From positions 1-64,000 of the forward strand of contig JAIXUC010000003.1 of assembly GCA_027483665.1 (NCBI GenBank): a DNA stretch of 64,000 nt, read 5' to 3'. The notes under the pieces were generated by a model that did no database searches, was not told the DNA's origin, and saw only the letters and a list, made by a program, of their open reading frames with translations. The DNA comes from Comamonadaceae bacterium. GTDB lineage: Bacteria > Pseudomonadota > Gammaproteobacteria > Burkholderiales > Burkholderiaceae_C. Position 1 is the first letter of the stretch. Each line of letters begins with the position of its first letter. The translations under genes were made by a program, and so were the position numbers. Below, one piece after another: positions 1 to 16,882 of this stretch.

Positions 1-2
1 AC

Positions 3-119
3 GTGTCGATCACGGTCAAGCTGATTGCACCGATTGCCATGGAAGAAGGCCTGCGATTCGCCATCCGCGAGGGCGGCAAGACCGTCGGCGCAGGCGTCGT
101 GGCCAAGATCTTGGCTTGA
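3..119 (+). CDS. tuf: Elongation factor Tu, C-terminal fragment (partial)
   Basis: Only the last 38 codons are present because the gene begins before the window. The reading frame starts at base 3 and ends at a TGA at 117-119. The peptide shows the closing beta-barrel strands of EF-Tu domain III, including [15 protein letters not shown] and the terminal [10 protein letters not shown] that is nearly invariant in bacterial EF-Tu. EF-Tu delivers aminoacyl-tRNA to the ribosome as a GTP complex. The tRNA-Trp, secE and nusG genes that follow are the usual context of one tuf copy in Betaproteobacteria. The GTPase domain cannot be inspected. Confidence 0.93.
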   Translation: MSITVKLIAPIAMEEGLRFAIREGGKTVGAGVVAKILA

Positions 120-135
120 AGTGAGGGGTTCGCGC

Positions 136-211
136 AGGGGAATAGCTCAATTGGCAGAGCGTCGGTCTCCAAAACCGAAGGTTGGGGGTTCGAGGCCCTC
201 TTCCCCTGCCA
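136..211 (+). tRNA. tRNA-Trp (anticodon CCA)
   Basis: A 76-nt cloverleaf is visible. The acceptor arm AGGGGAA pairs with TTCCCCT, the anticodon stem is 162-166 with 174-178, the anticodon CCA lies at 169-171, the T-loop is GTTCGAG, and a genomically encoded CCA ends the gene. It sits between tuf and secE as in many proteobacteria. Confidence 0.96.
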
Positions 212-239
212 TCCGGCGTATAGCTGGATGAGTGCGCAG

Positions 240-264
240 AAGCCCGCCCTCTAGTGGCGGGCTT
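240..264 (+). terminator. Terminator-like hairpin after tRNA-Trp
   Basis: A perfect 9-bp inverted repeat (AAGCCCGCC and GGCGGGCTT) with a 7-nt loop lies between tRNA-Trp and secE. No T-run follows, so it may act as a partial attenuator or a tRNA 3' processing boundary rather than a strong terminator. Confidence 0.5.
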
Positions 265-317
265 GTGCGTCTGAACAGCACCCGTTTATTGAAGTCGACA
301 ATAGGAAAACAGGCCCC

Positions 318-701
318 ATGGCAAGTACGCAAGTTGAAACCGTCAGCACAGGCGCAGACAAGGCGAAGCTGGCTGCTGCTGTGCTGTTGGTGGCCCTCGC
401 CTTGGCGGGCTTTTACCTGTTGGGTCAGCAGGGCGCCCTGGTGCAGTGGGCTGCCTTGGTCGCTGGATTGATTGCCGCGGCGGTCGTGTTTTTGATTTCT
501 GAGCCTGGTCGCCAATTGGTCGCCTTTGGGCGCGATTCCTGGCGCGAAGTGAAAAAAGTGGTGTGGCCGACTCGCAAAGAAGCGATTCAAACAACGGCTT
601 ACGTGTTCGCTTTCGTGGTGGTGATGGCCTTGTTCCTGTGGCTGACTGACAAAACGCTTGAGTGGCTGTTGTACGACTTGGTTTTGGGCTGGAGAAGTTG
701 A
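318..701 (+). CDS. secE: Preprotein translocase subunit SecE
   Basis: SecE clamps the SecY channel in the inner membrane and is needed for protein export. The 127-residue protein is the long proteobacterial form, with three predicted membrane spans near residues 18-36, 42-61 and 94-110. The diagnostic amphipathic cytoplasmic helix with the motif [12 protein letters not shown] sits at residues 77-88, just before the last span. The stop codon overlaps the nusG start codon (TGATG), so the two genes are translationally coupled. Position between tRNA-Trp and nusG is canonical. The ATG at 318 gives the expected N-terminus although the upstream Shine-Dalgarno is weak. Confidence 0.96.
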   Translation: MASTQVETVSTGADKAKLAAAVLLVALALAGFYLLGQQGALVQWAALVAGLIAAAVVFLISEPGRQLVAFGRDSWREVKKVVWPTRKEAIQTTAYVFAFVVVMALFLWLTDKTLEWLLYDLVLGWRS

Positions 702-1291
702 TGACCGACATCGTTCAAACCCCGGTGGAAGAGGCTGGCGCTCCGGCGCCCACGAACCCCGACCTGCGCTGGTACGTGGTTCACGCCTATTCGGGCATGG
801 AGAAGGCCGTCGAGCGCAACATCATTGAGCGGATCACGCGCTCTGGCATGGCCAGTAAGTTTGGTCGCATTCTGGTGCCCACCGAAGAGGTCGTTGAGAT
901 CAAGAACGGGCAGAAGCGCACGACAGAGCGCCGCTTTTTCCCAGGCTATGTGCTGGTAGAGATGGTCATGGACGATGACACCTGGCACCTGATCAAGCAC
1001 ACCAACAAGGTGACGGGTTTTGTAGGCGGTGCAAAAAACCGGCCTGCGCCCATCTCTGAAGCTGAAGTTCAAAAGATCGTCAACCAAATGCAGGAGGGCA
1101 CTGAGAAGCCTCGGCACAAAGTTGAGTTCATGGTGGGTGAATACGTGCGGGTTAAGGACGGTCCTTTCACCGACTTCAACGGAACCGTGGAAGAGGTCAA
1201 TTACGAGAAGAGCAAGGTGCGCGTGTCGGTAACTATCTTTGGCCGTGCGACACCGGTTGAATTGGAGTTCAGTCAGGTCGAGAAGACCTGA
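701..1291 (+). CDS. nusG: Transcription termination/antitermination factor NusG
   Basis: NusG binds elongating RNA polymerase, suppresses pausing, and bridges to Rho or ribosomal protein S10. The 196-residue product has an NGN domain (about 23-130) opening with [16 protein letters not shown] and containing [10 protein letters not shown], then a KOW domain beginning at [17 protein letters not shown] longer frame from 662 exists, but it would run 40 bases back into secE. The ATG at 701 overlaps the secE stop, has GGAG at 691-694, and matches the usual N-terminal length, so it was chosen. Confidence 0.96.
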   Translation: MTDIVQTPVEEAGAPAPTNPDLRWYVVHAYSGMEKAVERNIIERITRSGMASKFGRILVPTEEVVEIKNGQKRTTERRFFPGYVLVEMVMDDDTWHLIKHTNKVTGFVGGAKNRPAPISEAEVQKIVNQMQEGTEKPRHKVEFMVGEYVRVKDGPFTDFNGTVEEVNYEKSKVRVSVTIFGRATPVELEFSQVEKT

Positions 1292-1436
1292 CCGGATTGG
1301 CTGTCTGGGCGAGATTTCGCGCAGGGGCCACTAGATGATTGCGCCACCCGACTCGGCGCAAAGGCAGAGCAAGAGTCGTCAAACCCCGGGGAGCCAAGCT
1401 CTTAGCAGCTGGCGCATGTACCCGTAAGGAGCAAGC
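1292..1436 (+). promoter_or_regulatory. nusG-rplK spacer: leader of the L11-L1 operon
   Basis: This 145-bp gap holds no gene. It ends with a strong AAGGAG at 1426-1431, five bases before the rplK ATG. In bacteria L1 represses its own operon by binding the rplK leader mRNA, so an L1 target is expected here. I infer it from position only and could not fold it with certainty. Confidence 0.45.
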
Positions 1437-1868
1437 ATGGCGAAAAAAATCGTCGGCTACGTCAAGCTGCAAGTGCCAGCTGGCAAGGCCAACCCGTCCC
1501 CCCCGATCGGGCCGGCACTGGGTCAACGTGGCCTCAACATCATGGAGTTCTGCAAGGCCTTCAATGCCCAGACCCAGGGCGTTGAGCCAGGTCTGCCGCT
1601 TCCGGTGGTGATCACCGCGTTTGCGGATAAGAGCTTCACCTTCATCATCAAGACGCCGCCTGCGACGACCTTGATCAAGAAGGCCATCAAGCTCGACAAG
1701 GGTTCTTCAACTCCGCACAGCGTCAAGGTGGGCAAGATCACCCGCGCTCAGCTCGAAGAAATTGCCAAGACCAAGATCAAAGACATGAACGCAGCCAACA
1801 TCGACGCTGCGGTCCGCACCATCGCCGGTTCCGCCCGTTCGATGGGCGTCACGGTGGAGGGCCTGTGA
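1437..1868 (+). CDS. rplK: 50S ribosomal protein L11
   Basis: L11 forms the GTPase-associated centre with 23S rRNA and is needed for RelA-dependent stringent signalling. The 143-residue length is standard. The N-terminal signature [20 protein letters not shown] and the C-terminal rRNA-binding segment ending in [12 protein letters not shown] are both intact. The AAGGAG at 1426-1431 fixes the start. One base separates its stop from the rplA start. Confidence 0.97.
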   Translation: MAKKIVGYVKLQVPAGKANPSPPIGPALGQRGLNIMEFCKAFNAQTQGVEPGLPLPVVITAFADKSFTFIIKTPPATTLIKKAIKLDKGSSTPHSVKVGKITRAQLEEIAKTKIKDMNAANIDAAVRTIAGSARSMGVTVEGL

Positions 1869-1869
1869 G

Positions 1870-2565
1870 ATGACCAAGTTGACCAAGAAACAAAAGGCCC
1901 AAGACGGCAAGATCGACAGCACGAAGCTGTACCCGCTGAGCGACGCTTTGGGAATGGTGATGGCGCATGCGACCGCCAAGTTCGACGAGTCGATCGACGT
2001 TGCGGTGCAGTTGGGCATCGACGCGAAGAAGTCTGACCAAGTCGTTCGCGGTGCCGTTGTGCTGCCGAATGGCACAGGCAAGGTCAAGCGCGTAGCGGTG
2101 TTTGCCCAGGGTGCGAAAGCCGAGGAAGCCAAGGCTGCAGGGGCCGACATCGTTGGCATGGATGACTTGGCCGCGCGCGTGAAGGCCGGGGATATGCCTT
2201 TCGACGTGGTGATTGCCGCTCCCGATGCGATGCGCGTCGTCGGTACGCTCGGTCAGATTCTTGGCCCTCGTGGCCTGATGCCCAACCCCAAGGTTGGCAC
2301 GGTGACGGCCGATGTGGCAACCGCGGTCAAGAACGCCAAGGCGGGCCAGGTGCAGTTCCGTGTCGACAAGGCTGGAATCGTGCACGCCACCATTGGGCGC
2401 CGCTCTTTCGATGCCGACAAGCTCAAGGGCAACCTGAATGCCTTGCTGGACGCGTTGAGCAAAGCCAAGCCAGCAACCAGCAAAGGGGTCTATCTGCGCA
2501 AGATCGCAGTGTCCTCGACCATGGGTGTGGGCGTGCGTGTGGACACGCAGTCCCTGCAGGGCTGA
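1870..2565 (+). CDS. rplA: 50S ribosomal protein L1
   Basis: L1 forms the mobile stalk at the ribosomal E site and acts as translational repressor of the L11-L1 transcript. The 231-residue protein has the family signatures [15 protein letters not shown] and [17 protein letters not shown]. The ATG at 1870 lies one base after the rplK stop, with GGAGG upstream inside rplK, pointing to coupled translation. A 281-bp regulatory gap follows before rplJ. Confidence 0.97.
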   Translation: MTKLTKKQKAQDGKIDSTKLYPLSDALGMVMAHATAKFDESIDVAVQLGIDAKKSDQVVRGAVVLPNGTGKVKRVAVFAQGAKAEEAKAAGADIVGMDDLAARVKAGDMPFDVVIAAPDAMRVVGTLGQILGPRGLMPNPKVGTVTADVATAVKNAKAGQVQFRVDKAGIVHATIGRRSFDADKLKGNLNALLDALSKAKPATSKGVYLRKIAVSSTMGVGVRVDTQSLQG

Positions 2566-2679
2566 ACACAGGGCAAATGCATGCAATCCAACCGATGAGG
2601 TTGGCGTGAAACAAGGTGTTGGCCTGTAAGGGCTGATGCCGGTGGTTGGGCTCTGATCCTTCATCGGGTCAGAGGCCAT

Positions 2680-2846
2680 CCAAGACCGTTGGTGAGCTGC
2701 TTCTGTGGCTCTTAATCAGGGCGATCAGCCCAGACCAACGCAGATGGCGATCCCGCTGCCACAGAACCTGTTCTGAAACAGTTGGTCGCTGCAACGAGGC
2801 GTTCGTTCTGGCCAAAGGCCAAGACGAACACATAAAGGAGTAGACC
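2680..2846 (+). promoter_or_regulatory. L10 leader (rplJL autoregulatory mRNA element)
   Basis: The rplA-rplJ gap (2566-2846) carries the L10(L12)4 binding leader. CGTTGGT (near 2688-2694) pairs with ACCAACG (near 2734-2740), and a perfect 9-bp stem TTCTGTGGC (2701-2709) with GCCACAGAA (2758-2766) is visible. A further hairpin near 2799-2831 (GGCC-AAA-GGCC core) sits just before the AAGGAG at 2835-2840. Family knowledge: excess L10-L7/L12 complex binds this leader and represses rplJL. The exact fold is inferred. The first part of the gap (2566-2679) probably holds a promoter, but I could not place one. Confidence 0.75.
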
Positions 2847-3341
2847 TTGAGTTTGAATCGAAGTGAGAAAGAGGCGGTCATCACCGAAGTGACCGAACTC
2901 GCCGCTAAAGCTCAAACGCTGGTGATGGCGGAGTACCGCGGCATCACGGTCGCTGACATGACCCGACTGCGCTCGCAAGCCCGCAGCCATGGTGTAAGCC
3001 TGAGTGTTCTCAAGAACACCCTGGCGCGCCGTGCTGTGGCTGGCAGTTCTTTCGAGTCGGTGTCCGACCAGATGACCGGTCCGCTCATCTATGGCTTCTC
3101 TGTAGACGCTGTGGCCGCCGCGAAGGTGGTGGCCGAATTCGCGAAAACCAACGACAAGTTGGTCATTCGTGGTGGCGCTTACGGTGGCAAAGCCCTGGAT
3201 GCCAACGGCGTGAAGCAACTGGCGAGCATCCCATCCAAAGAAGTGCTGTTGGCACAACTGTGCGGCTTGCTCATGTCGCCAATTTCCCGCACCGCTGTGG
3301 TGTTGGGCGCATTGGCTGAAAAGAAAGCAGCAACGGCCTGA
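2847..3341 (+). CDS. rplJ: 50S ribosomal protein L10
   Basis: L10 anchors the L7/L12 stalk dimers to 23S rRNA. The 164-residue protein opens [15 protein letters not shown], the usual betaproteobacterial N-terminus, and ends with the C-terminal helix that carries L7/L12. The start is TTG at 2847, six bases after AAGGAG; no in-frame ATG gives a correct N-terminus. A rare start codon behind the L10 leader fits the tight control of this gene. Confidence 0.96.
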   Translation: MSLNRSEKEAVITEVTELAAKAQTLVMAEYRGITVADMTRLRSQARSHGVSLSVLKNTLARRAVAGSSFESVSDQMTGPLIYGFSVDAVAAAKVVAEFAKTNDKLVIRGGAYGGKALDANGVKQLASIPSKEVLLAQLCGLLMSPISRTAVVLGALAEKKAATA

Positions 3342-3436
3342 ACAGGCACTTCGTAACCCTGACGTGCGGCTGGCAAGGTGTGAACCTGATGCGCCAACAG
3401 CCGCCATCAACTGAATAGAACAGACTGGAATTCAAC

Positions 3437-3814
3437 ATGGCTTTTGACAAAGACGCATTTCTGACCTCGCTCGACAGCATGACGGTGATGGAGCTCAACG
3501 ATCTGGTGAAAGCCATCGAAGAGAAGTTCGGCGTGAGCGCTGCCGCGATGGCCGCGCCAGCAGCCGGTGGTGGCGGTGCAGCCGCTGCTGTCGCTGAAGA
3601 AAAGACCGAGTTCACCGTGATGTTGTTGGAGGCCGGCGCCCAAAAGGTGTCGGTCATCAAGGCCGTGCGCGAGCTGACCGGCCTGGGCCTCAAGGAAGCC
3701 AAGGACTTGGTCGACGGCGCACCAAAGCCCGTCAAGGAAGGCATTGCCAAGGCCGACGCCGAAGCTGCCAAGAAAAAGCTCGAAGAAGCTGGCGCCAAGG
3801 TGGAACTCAAGTAA
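3437..3814 (+). CDS. rplL: 50S ribosomal protein L7/L12
   Basis: L7/L12 is the multimeric stalk protein that recruits translation GTPases. The 125-residue product shows an N-terminal dimerisation domain ([20 protein letters not shown]), an Ala/Gly-rich hinge at about residues 37-55, and the C-terminal domain with [18 protein letters not shown] and [20 protein letters not shown]. It lies 95 bases downstream of rplJ and shares its transcript. A hairpin follows in the spacer before rpoB. Confidence 0.97.
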   Translation: MAFDKDAFLTSLDSMTVMELNDLVKAIEEKFGVSAAAMAAPAAGGGGAAAAVAEEKTEFTVMLLEAGAQKVSVIKAVRELTGLGLKEAKDLVDGAPKPVKEGIAKADAEAAKKKLEEAGAKVELK

Positions 3815-3827
3815 AGCACCCGCCACA

Positions 3828-3865
3828 CAGGGGCTGGAGTGTCCGATCAGGGCCTCCAGCCTCTG
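3828..3865 (+). promoter_or_regulatory. Hairpin in the rplL-rpoB spacer
   Basis: A 12-bp inverted repeat (3828-3839 with 3854-3865, one G-U pair, 14-nt loop) lies 13 bases after rplL in a 262-bp spacer. In Escherichia coli this spacer holds an attenuator and an RNase III site that set the ratio of ribosomal protein to polymerase. The same role here is inferred. No T-run follows. I see nothing else definite in the rest of the spacer. Confidence 0.5.
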
Positions 3866-4076
3866 GCGCTTGCAGAGCGCACCCGCAAACGCCCCCAGAG
3901 GTTTTTGCGAGTGTCTTCTGACCCCGACAGCAGGAGATGCCTTGGTTCGGGTTGCGTGCAATGCGCAACCGTCCGCCAGAGGTTGGTAGTGGCCAACCGC
4001 CAAGCCCCGTGCGCCGGCCCGCCGCGGGGGGATGTCGTCGAAGACCCTGACCCTTCAGTCTTTGCCCGGAGAACAC

Positions 4077-8189
<4,113 letters not shown>

Positions 8190-8218
8190 TCCCACCGAAC
8201 AGAACACAAGGATTCCTC

Positions 8219-12439
<4,221 letters not shown>

Positions 12440-12472
12440 GGACTTGCACTGGGTCATGGCGTGTCTGATCTG

Positions 12473-12508
12473 AAAACCCCGGGCTGCGTGAGTGGCCCGG
12501 GGTTTTTT
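12473..12508 (+). terminator. Intrinsic terminator after rpoC
   Basis: AACCCCGGGC (12475-12484) pairs with GCCCGGGGTT (12495-12504) around a 10-nt loop and runs into TTTTTT at 12503-12508. This is a textbook rho-independent terminator ending the rplKAJL-rpoBC block. Confidence 0.93.
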
Positions 12509-12531
12509 ATGTGCCCTGTGCGCGGCTGACC

Positions 12532-13911
12532 ATGCCAGCTTCTACTGCCGAGCGCCCCCCCCAACAACCGCTTTGGCGTCAGCTGAGTGCGACGGCTGAG
12601 GTTTTGCAGGCTGTGGCGGCTGGGCGTTCTGCCACGGCAGCCTGGGGACACGCGCCCACTGATTTGCGGCCAGCAGCCCAGGCCCTGTCTTCGCACGCCC
12701 TGCGGCATTGGGGCGAGGCTCAGGCTTTGTGCAGCTTGTTGGCCACGCGTGCCCCGCCGCCCGCGGCCCACGCGCTCCTGTGCCTGACCTTGGCATTGAT
12801 GTTGGGGGACGACGCAGCAGCGCAGCAGGAAGGCCAGCAACGTCGCCCGCTTTACGCCGAGCACACCTTGGTGAACCAAGCCGTCGAGGCGGCAAGGCGT
12901 GGCGCAGACACCAGCGCACAGGCCGCTTTTCTGAACGCTTGTCTGCGCCGCGCCTTGCGCGAGTGGCCTGGCCTTCGCGCGCGCGCAGCGCTCGACCCCG
13001 TGGCGCGCTGGAACCACCCGCGCTGGTGGGTCCAGCAGGTTCAGAACGACCATCCGCAGCATTGGCAGCAAATCCTCAGCGCAGCCAGCCAGCCGCCGCC
13101 GATGACGCTGCGCGTGAACAGCCGGTGGGGAACACCAGTCGCTTACCTGCAACGGCTGCAAGCTGTCGGCATGCAGGCCACGCAGATCGGCCCGCAAGCC
13201 GTTCGCTTGGCCGAGCCCTGCCATGTGCACCTGTTGCCAGGCTTTGCCGAGGGCGATGTGTCCGTGCAAGACGCTCACGCGCAACTGGCGGCCCGCTTGC
13301 TGCTGGGGCTCGATGAGCAGCCAGCGCCAGACGTCCAAGGCTGGCGTGTGCTCGACGCCTGCGCTGCGCCCGGAGGTAAAGCCGTTCACCTTTTGGAGCT
13401 GGCCGATGTGCGCTTGCTGGCGTTGGACGTTGATGCCGAACGCACCCACCGCGTCCACGACAACTTGCGCCGCAGCACGCTACAGGCCCAGGTCGTCGTG
13501 GCCGATGCAGCCCAGCCCGAAACCTGGTGGGACGGTGAGCCCTTCGATGCGGTGCTGCTGGACGCGCCTTGCACGGCCTCTGGCATCGTGCGCCGCCACC
13601 CCGACGTGCGCTGGCTGCGCCGGGCTCCAGATCTGGTGCAACTCGCTGCTGTGCAAGCACGCCTGCTTGCAGCACTTTGGCCGCTGGTCAAGCCCGGCGG
13701 TCGCTTGCTTTACTGCACCTGTTCGGTGTTTCGCATCGAAGGCGCTCAGCAGATCAAAACGTTTCTTAGCCGCAACACAGACGCCCGTTGGTGCCCGTCG
13801 CCGGGTCATTTGTTGCCCGGCGCTGTCGGGCCAGCAGAAGGGCTCGCTGACAATGCCAGTCGAGATGGAGACGGCTTCTTCTACGCGCTGCTGCAAAAAA
13901 TACGGGTCTGA
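12532..13911 (+). CDS. rsmB: 16S rRNA (cytosine-967-C5) methyltransferase RsmB
   Basis: RsmB transfers a methyl group from SAM to C967 of 16S rRNA. The 459-residue protein has an N-terminal NusB-like RNA-binding domain (about 1-150) and a Rossmann methyltransferase domain. SAM motif I reads LDACAAPGGKAVHLLE. Motif IV is DAPCTASGIVRRHPD with its cysteine, and the catalytic cysteine lies in LLYCTCSVFRIEG (motif VI). The ATG at 12532 was preferred over GTG 12511, which abuts the rpoC terminator. The next gene starts inside its 3' end. Confidence 0.92.
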   Translation: MPASTAERPPQQPLWRQLSATAEVLQAVAAGRSATAAWGHAPTDLRPAAQALSSHALRHWGEAQALCSLLATRAPPPAAHALLCLTLALMLGDDAAAQQEGQQRRPLYAEHTLVNQAVEAARRGADTSAQAAFLNACLRRALREWPGLRARAALDPVARWNHPRWWVQQVQNDHPQHWQQILSAASQPPPMTLRVNSRWGTPVAYLQRLQAVGMQATQIGPQAVRLAEPCHVHLLPGFAEGDVSVQDAHAQLAARLLLGLDEQPAPDVQGWRVLDACAAPGGKAVHLLELADVRLLALDVDAERTHRVHDNLRRSTLQAQVVVADAAQPETWWDGEPFDAVLLDAPCTASGIVRRHPDVRWLRRAPDLVQLAAVQARLLAALWPLVKPGGRLLYCTCSVFRIEGAQQIKTFLSRNTDARWCPSPGHLLPGAVGPAEGLADNASRDGDGFFYALLQKIRV

Positions 13912-14521
13912 AATCCGGCGTTTCGCGACGGCTGTGGCTTGGCTGTTGGTGGCTTTCATGGGCATGTCCACCGCCATCGCCCAGACCCCACCAGCTACGC
14001 CGGCTCGCTTGGAAACCCTGCGCTTGGAGCGCGCCGAAGGCGCTTTGTTGTTGTCGACGGTGTTGGACATCCAGCTGCCAGAGACTGTGCAAAGCGCGCT
14101 GCTCAAAGGCGTTCCCGTCGTCTTTGTAGCGCGTGCCGAGCTGTTGCGGCTGCGCTGGTATTGGGCCAATCGCAGTGTGCGCACCACCGTGCGCCACATG
14201 CGCTTGGCCTATCAGCCGCTTACCAAACGTTGGCGCGTGCAGGTAGCGCCCGGCGAAATCAGTGCCACTGGCGTAGGCGTGGCTCTGGCGCAAACCCACG
14301 ACAGCTTGCCCGAGGCCATGGCCGTGGTGAGCAGACTGTCGGGCTGGCGCGTGGCTGAACCCGAAGACTTGGAGGCTGACAGCCGCTACCGCTTGGAGTT
14401 CAGCTACCGGCTGGACGTGACGCAACTGCCCCGACCGCTGCAAATTGGCGTATTTGGGCAGGACGACTGGAGCATCTCGTTCAACGCCTCTCAAGCAGTG
14501 CCTGAAGAGCTGTTGCGCTGA
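13853..14521 (+). CDS. DUF4390 domain-containing protein
   Basis: This is a predicted exported protein of unknown function. Its 222 residues start with a basic stretch and a signal-like segment (RRFATAVAWLLVAFMGMSTA) followed by AIAQ as a likely cleavage site. The mature part holds the family pattern RLERAEGALLLSTVLDIQLP, then LRLRWYWANRSVRTTVRHMRL and VFGQDDWSISFN at the end. It overlaps the rsmB 3' end by 59 bases in another frame and precedes the histidine kinase, an arrangement common in Burkholderiales. The start could instead be the ATG at 13865. Confidence 0.85.
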   Translation: MPVEMETASSTRCCKKYGSEIRRFATAVAWLLVAFMGMSTAIAQTPPATPARLETLRLERAEGALLLSTVLDIQLPETVQSALLKGVPVVFVARAELLRLRWYWANRSVRTTVRHMRLAYQPLTKRWRVQVAPGEISATGVGVALAQTHDSLPEAMAVVSRLSGWRVAEPEDLEADSRYRLEFSYRLDVTQLPRPLQIGVFGQDDWSISFNASQAVPEELLR

Positions 14522-14565
14522 GCCCCCGCTGGTTGTAAGCACTGCCACCACCCACCGCACCAAGC

Positions 14566-16839
14566 ATGGCGACCGAGCCTTCATCTTCAACCGCCCGGCC
14601 ACGTTGGAACCGCTGGGCCTGGGCAGTGGGCGTGGCCGCGATGGTGGCTGTGGCCCTGGTGTTGATGTTTCTGCTGACGCTGGCCACTGACAACCGCGAA
14701 CTCTACGAGCGCTACTACGCACGCTTGCTGGTGGTCAATGGCGTGGTGGCCGCTGTGCTGCTGGGCGTGATCACCTGGGTGGTGGCGCGCTTGCTGGTGC
14801 GGCTGCGCCAACAGCGTTTTGGTAGCCGTTTGCTGGTCAAGCTGGCGGCAATCTTTGCCTTGGTGGGCTTGGCGCCGGGCTTGTTGATTTATGTTGTTTC
14901 CTACCAGTTCGTCTCGCGATCGATCGAGAGTTGGTTCGACGTGAAGGTTGAAGGTGCGCTCAATGCGGGTCTGACCTTGGGGCAGACCACGCTGGAAGCC
15001 CTGAGTACCGATTTCGGCAACCAGTCGCGTGCGTCTGCGCAGTCTTTGGTGGACACCTCCAACGCGTCTGCTGGCTTGGCGCTGGAGCGCATTCGTGACC
15101 AACTCGGGGCCTCGGAAGTCTCGCTTTGGGGCCAGGGTGGGCAGCTCATTGCCAGCGCAGGTGCATCGCCTTTTTCGATCAACCCAGAGCGTCCGTCAGC
15201 GCAAACCTTGCGTGAAGCACGCAGCGCACGCGTGCTCACGCGCATAGAAGGCCTCGACGAGTGGATGCAGGCCACGGCCGAGGGTGGGCGCCCTGCACCT
15301 GCGCGGTTGCGGGCCTGGGCCCAAGTGCCCAACCCCACCGTCGGACTGCTGGCCGAGGCGCGCGTGCTGGAGATCAGCCAATACCTGCCCGAGCGTTTGA
15401 TGCTGAGCGCCTCTGCCGTGCAAGAGGCTTACCGCGAATACCAAGAACGGGCGCTGGCACGAGACGGCCTGCGCCGCATGTACATCGGCACGCTCACGCT
15501 GAGCCTTTTTCTCGCGGTGTTCGGTGCGGTGCTGTTGGCGGTCTTGCTGGGCCGGCAACTGGCACGCCCACTGCTGCTCCTGGCCGAAGGCGTGCGCGAT
15601 GTGGCCGCTGGCGACTTGAGTCCCAAGCCAGTCCTGCAAGGACGCGACGAGTTGGGCGGCCTCACGCGCTCTTTCGCCATGATGACGCAGCAGCTCTCCG
15701 ATGCACGCGACGCCGTTCAGCACAGCATGCACCAGCTCGACTCGGCGCGCGCCAGTGTGCAGACCATATTGGACAACCTCACCGCTGGCGTGATCGTGCT
15801 CGACGCATCAGGTCGCGTGCTGCAGTCCAACCCGGGCGCCACACGCATCTTGCGTGCCCCGCTAGCGGCTTACGTCGGCCAGCCACTCGCCGACGTGCCG
15901 GGGTTAGCGCAGTTTTCCAAGTTGGTCGTGGCGCAATTCGAGTCCATCGCCCCTGAAGCGGCTGCGCTGGCTGCAACACACGAGGCCGAGTTGTGGCAGC
16001 AGGCGCTCGAGCTGGAGGTGTCTGGCGGCAGCGGCCCAGCCACCGAAGTGAGCTTGGTGGCTCGCGGTGCCGGCTTGCCCGATGGCACTTTGTTGTTGGT
16101 GTTCGACGACATTTCCGAGATCGTGTCTGCCCAACGGGCCCAGGCTTGGGGCGAAGTGGCGCGGCGCTTGGCCCATGAAATCAAGAACCCGCTCACGCCC
16201 ATTCAGTTGTCTGCCGAGCGCTTGCAAATGAAACTGCTCGACAAGCTCATGCCCACCGAGCGCCTGGTGCTGGAGAAGTCGGTGCGAACCATCGTCGATC
16301 AGGTCGACGCCATGAAGCGCTTGGTCAACGAGTTTCGTGACTACGCGCGTCTGCCTGCTGCCGTTCTGGTGCCGGTCGATCTGAATGCGCTCATCACCGA
16401 TCTGATGCAGCTCTACAGCCCAGAGAACGCGGTGGTCCCGGTGCGCATGCAGCTGGCCGCCGACTGTCCACCGGTTCGCGGAGACGCGCAGCAATTGCGC
16501 CAAGTCATTCACAACCTGTTGCAAAACGCTCAGGACGCCACCCTTAGTGCAGGCCGTTCTGGCGAAGACCATGCGGTGCTGATACGCACGCGTTGGGTTA
16601 GTGCCACCGGCCGCGTGCGCCTGTCGGTGCTCGACTGCGGCACCGGTTTTCCTGAACACATCTTGCAGCGTGCATTCGAGCCTTACGTCACCACCAAAGT
16701 GCGCGGCACCGGGCTGGGGCTGGCGGTCGTGAAGAAGATCGCTGATGACCACGCAGCACGCGTCGAGCTGGCCAATCGCATGTCGGATGGCGCAGTGCTC
16801 GGCGCACAAGTCTCGCTATCATTCGCCGCTGCTCCTTGA
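14566..16839 (+). CDS. NtrY-like sensor histidine kinase
   Basis: A 757-residue membrane kinase. Two N-terminal spans (about 20-43 and 53-75) and a third (about 88-110) are followed by a periplasmic-type region. A fourth span near 305-327 leads to a HAMP linker, then a PAS domain (about 390-520). The dimerisation helix carries the phospho-acceptor His537 in RRLAHEIKNPLTP. The ATPase domain has the N-box VIHNLLQNAQDA and G-boxes DCGTGFPE and GTGLGLAVVKK. Architecture matches NtrY, which in other bacteria senses nitrogen or redox state. Its partner regulator lies 43 bases downstream. Confidence 0.88.
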   Translation: MATEPSSSTARPRWNRWAWAVGVAAMVAVALVLMFLLTLATDNRELYERYYARLLVVNGVVAAVLLGVITWVVARLLVRLRQQRFGSRLLVKLAAIFALVGLAPGLLIYVVSYQFVSRSIESWFDVKVEGALNAGLTLGQTTLEALSTDFGNQSRASAQSLVDTSNASAGLALERIRDQLGASEVSLWGQGGQLIASAGASPFSINPERPSAQTLREARSARVLTRIEGLDEWMQATAEGGRPAPARLRAWAQVPNPTVGLLAEARVLEISQYLPERLMLSASAVQEAYREYQERALARDGLRRMYIGTLTLSLFLAVFGAVLLAVLLGRQLARPLLLLAEGVRDVAAGDLSPKPVLQGRDELGGLTRSFAMMTQQLSDARDAVQHSMHQLDSARASVQTILDNLTAGVIVLDASGRVLQSNPGATRILRAPLAAYVGQPLADVPGLAQFSKLVVAQFESIAPEAAALAATHEAELWQQALELEVSGGSGPATEVSLVARGAGLPDGTLLLVFDDISEIVSAQRAQAWGEVARRLAHEIKNPLTPIQLSAERLQMKLLDKLMPTERLVLEKSVRTIVDQVDAMKRLVNEFRDYARLPAAVLVPVDLNALITDLMQLYSPENAVVPVRMQLAADCPPVRGDAQQLRQVIHNLLQNAQDATLSAGRSGEDHAVLIRTRWVSATGRVRLSVLDCGTGFPEHILQRAFEPYVTTKVRGTGLGLAVVKKIADDHAARVELANRMSDGAVLGAQVSLSFAAAP

Positions 16840-16882
16840 CCGTCCGGTCACACGCATCTGCAGTAAGGGAACGCACTCATTT

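Noticed and set aside
662-700. Extended NusG from 662
   Set aside because: It would lie inside secE and precede the Shine-Dalgarno at 691-694; the TGATG overlap at 699-703 is the normal arrangement.
4032-4076. Extended RpoB N-terminus from 4032
   Set aside because: It adds 15 residues with no counterpart in RpoB, whereas the ATG at 4077 has a Shine-Dalgarno and the conserved [13 protein letters not shown] start.
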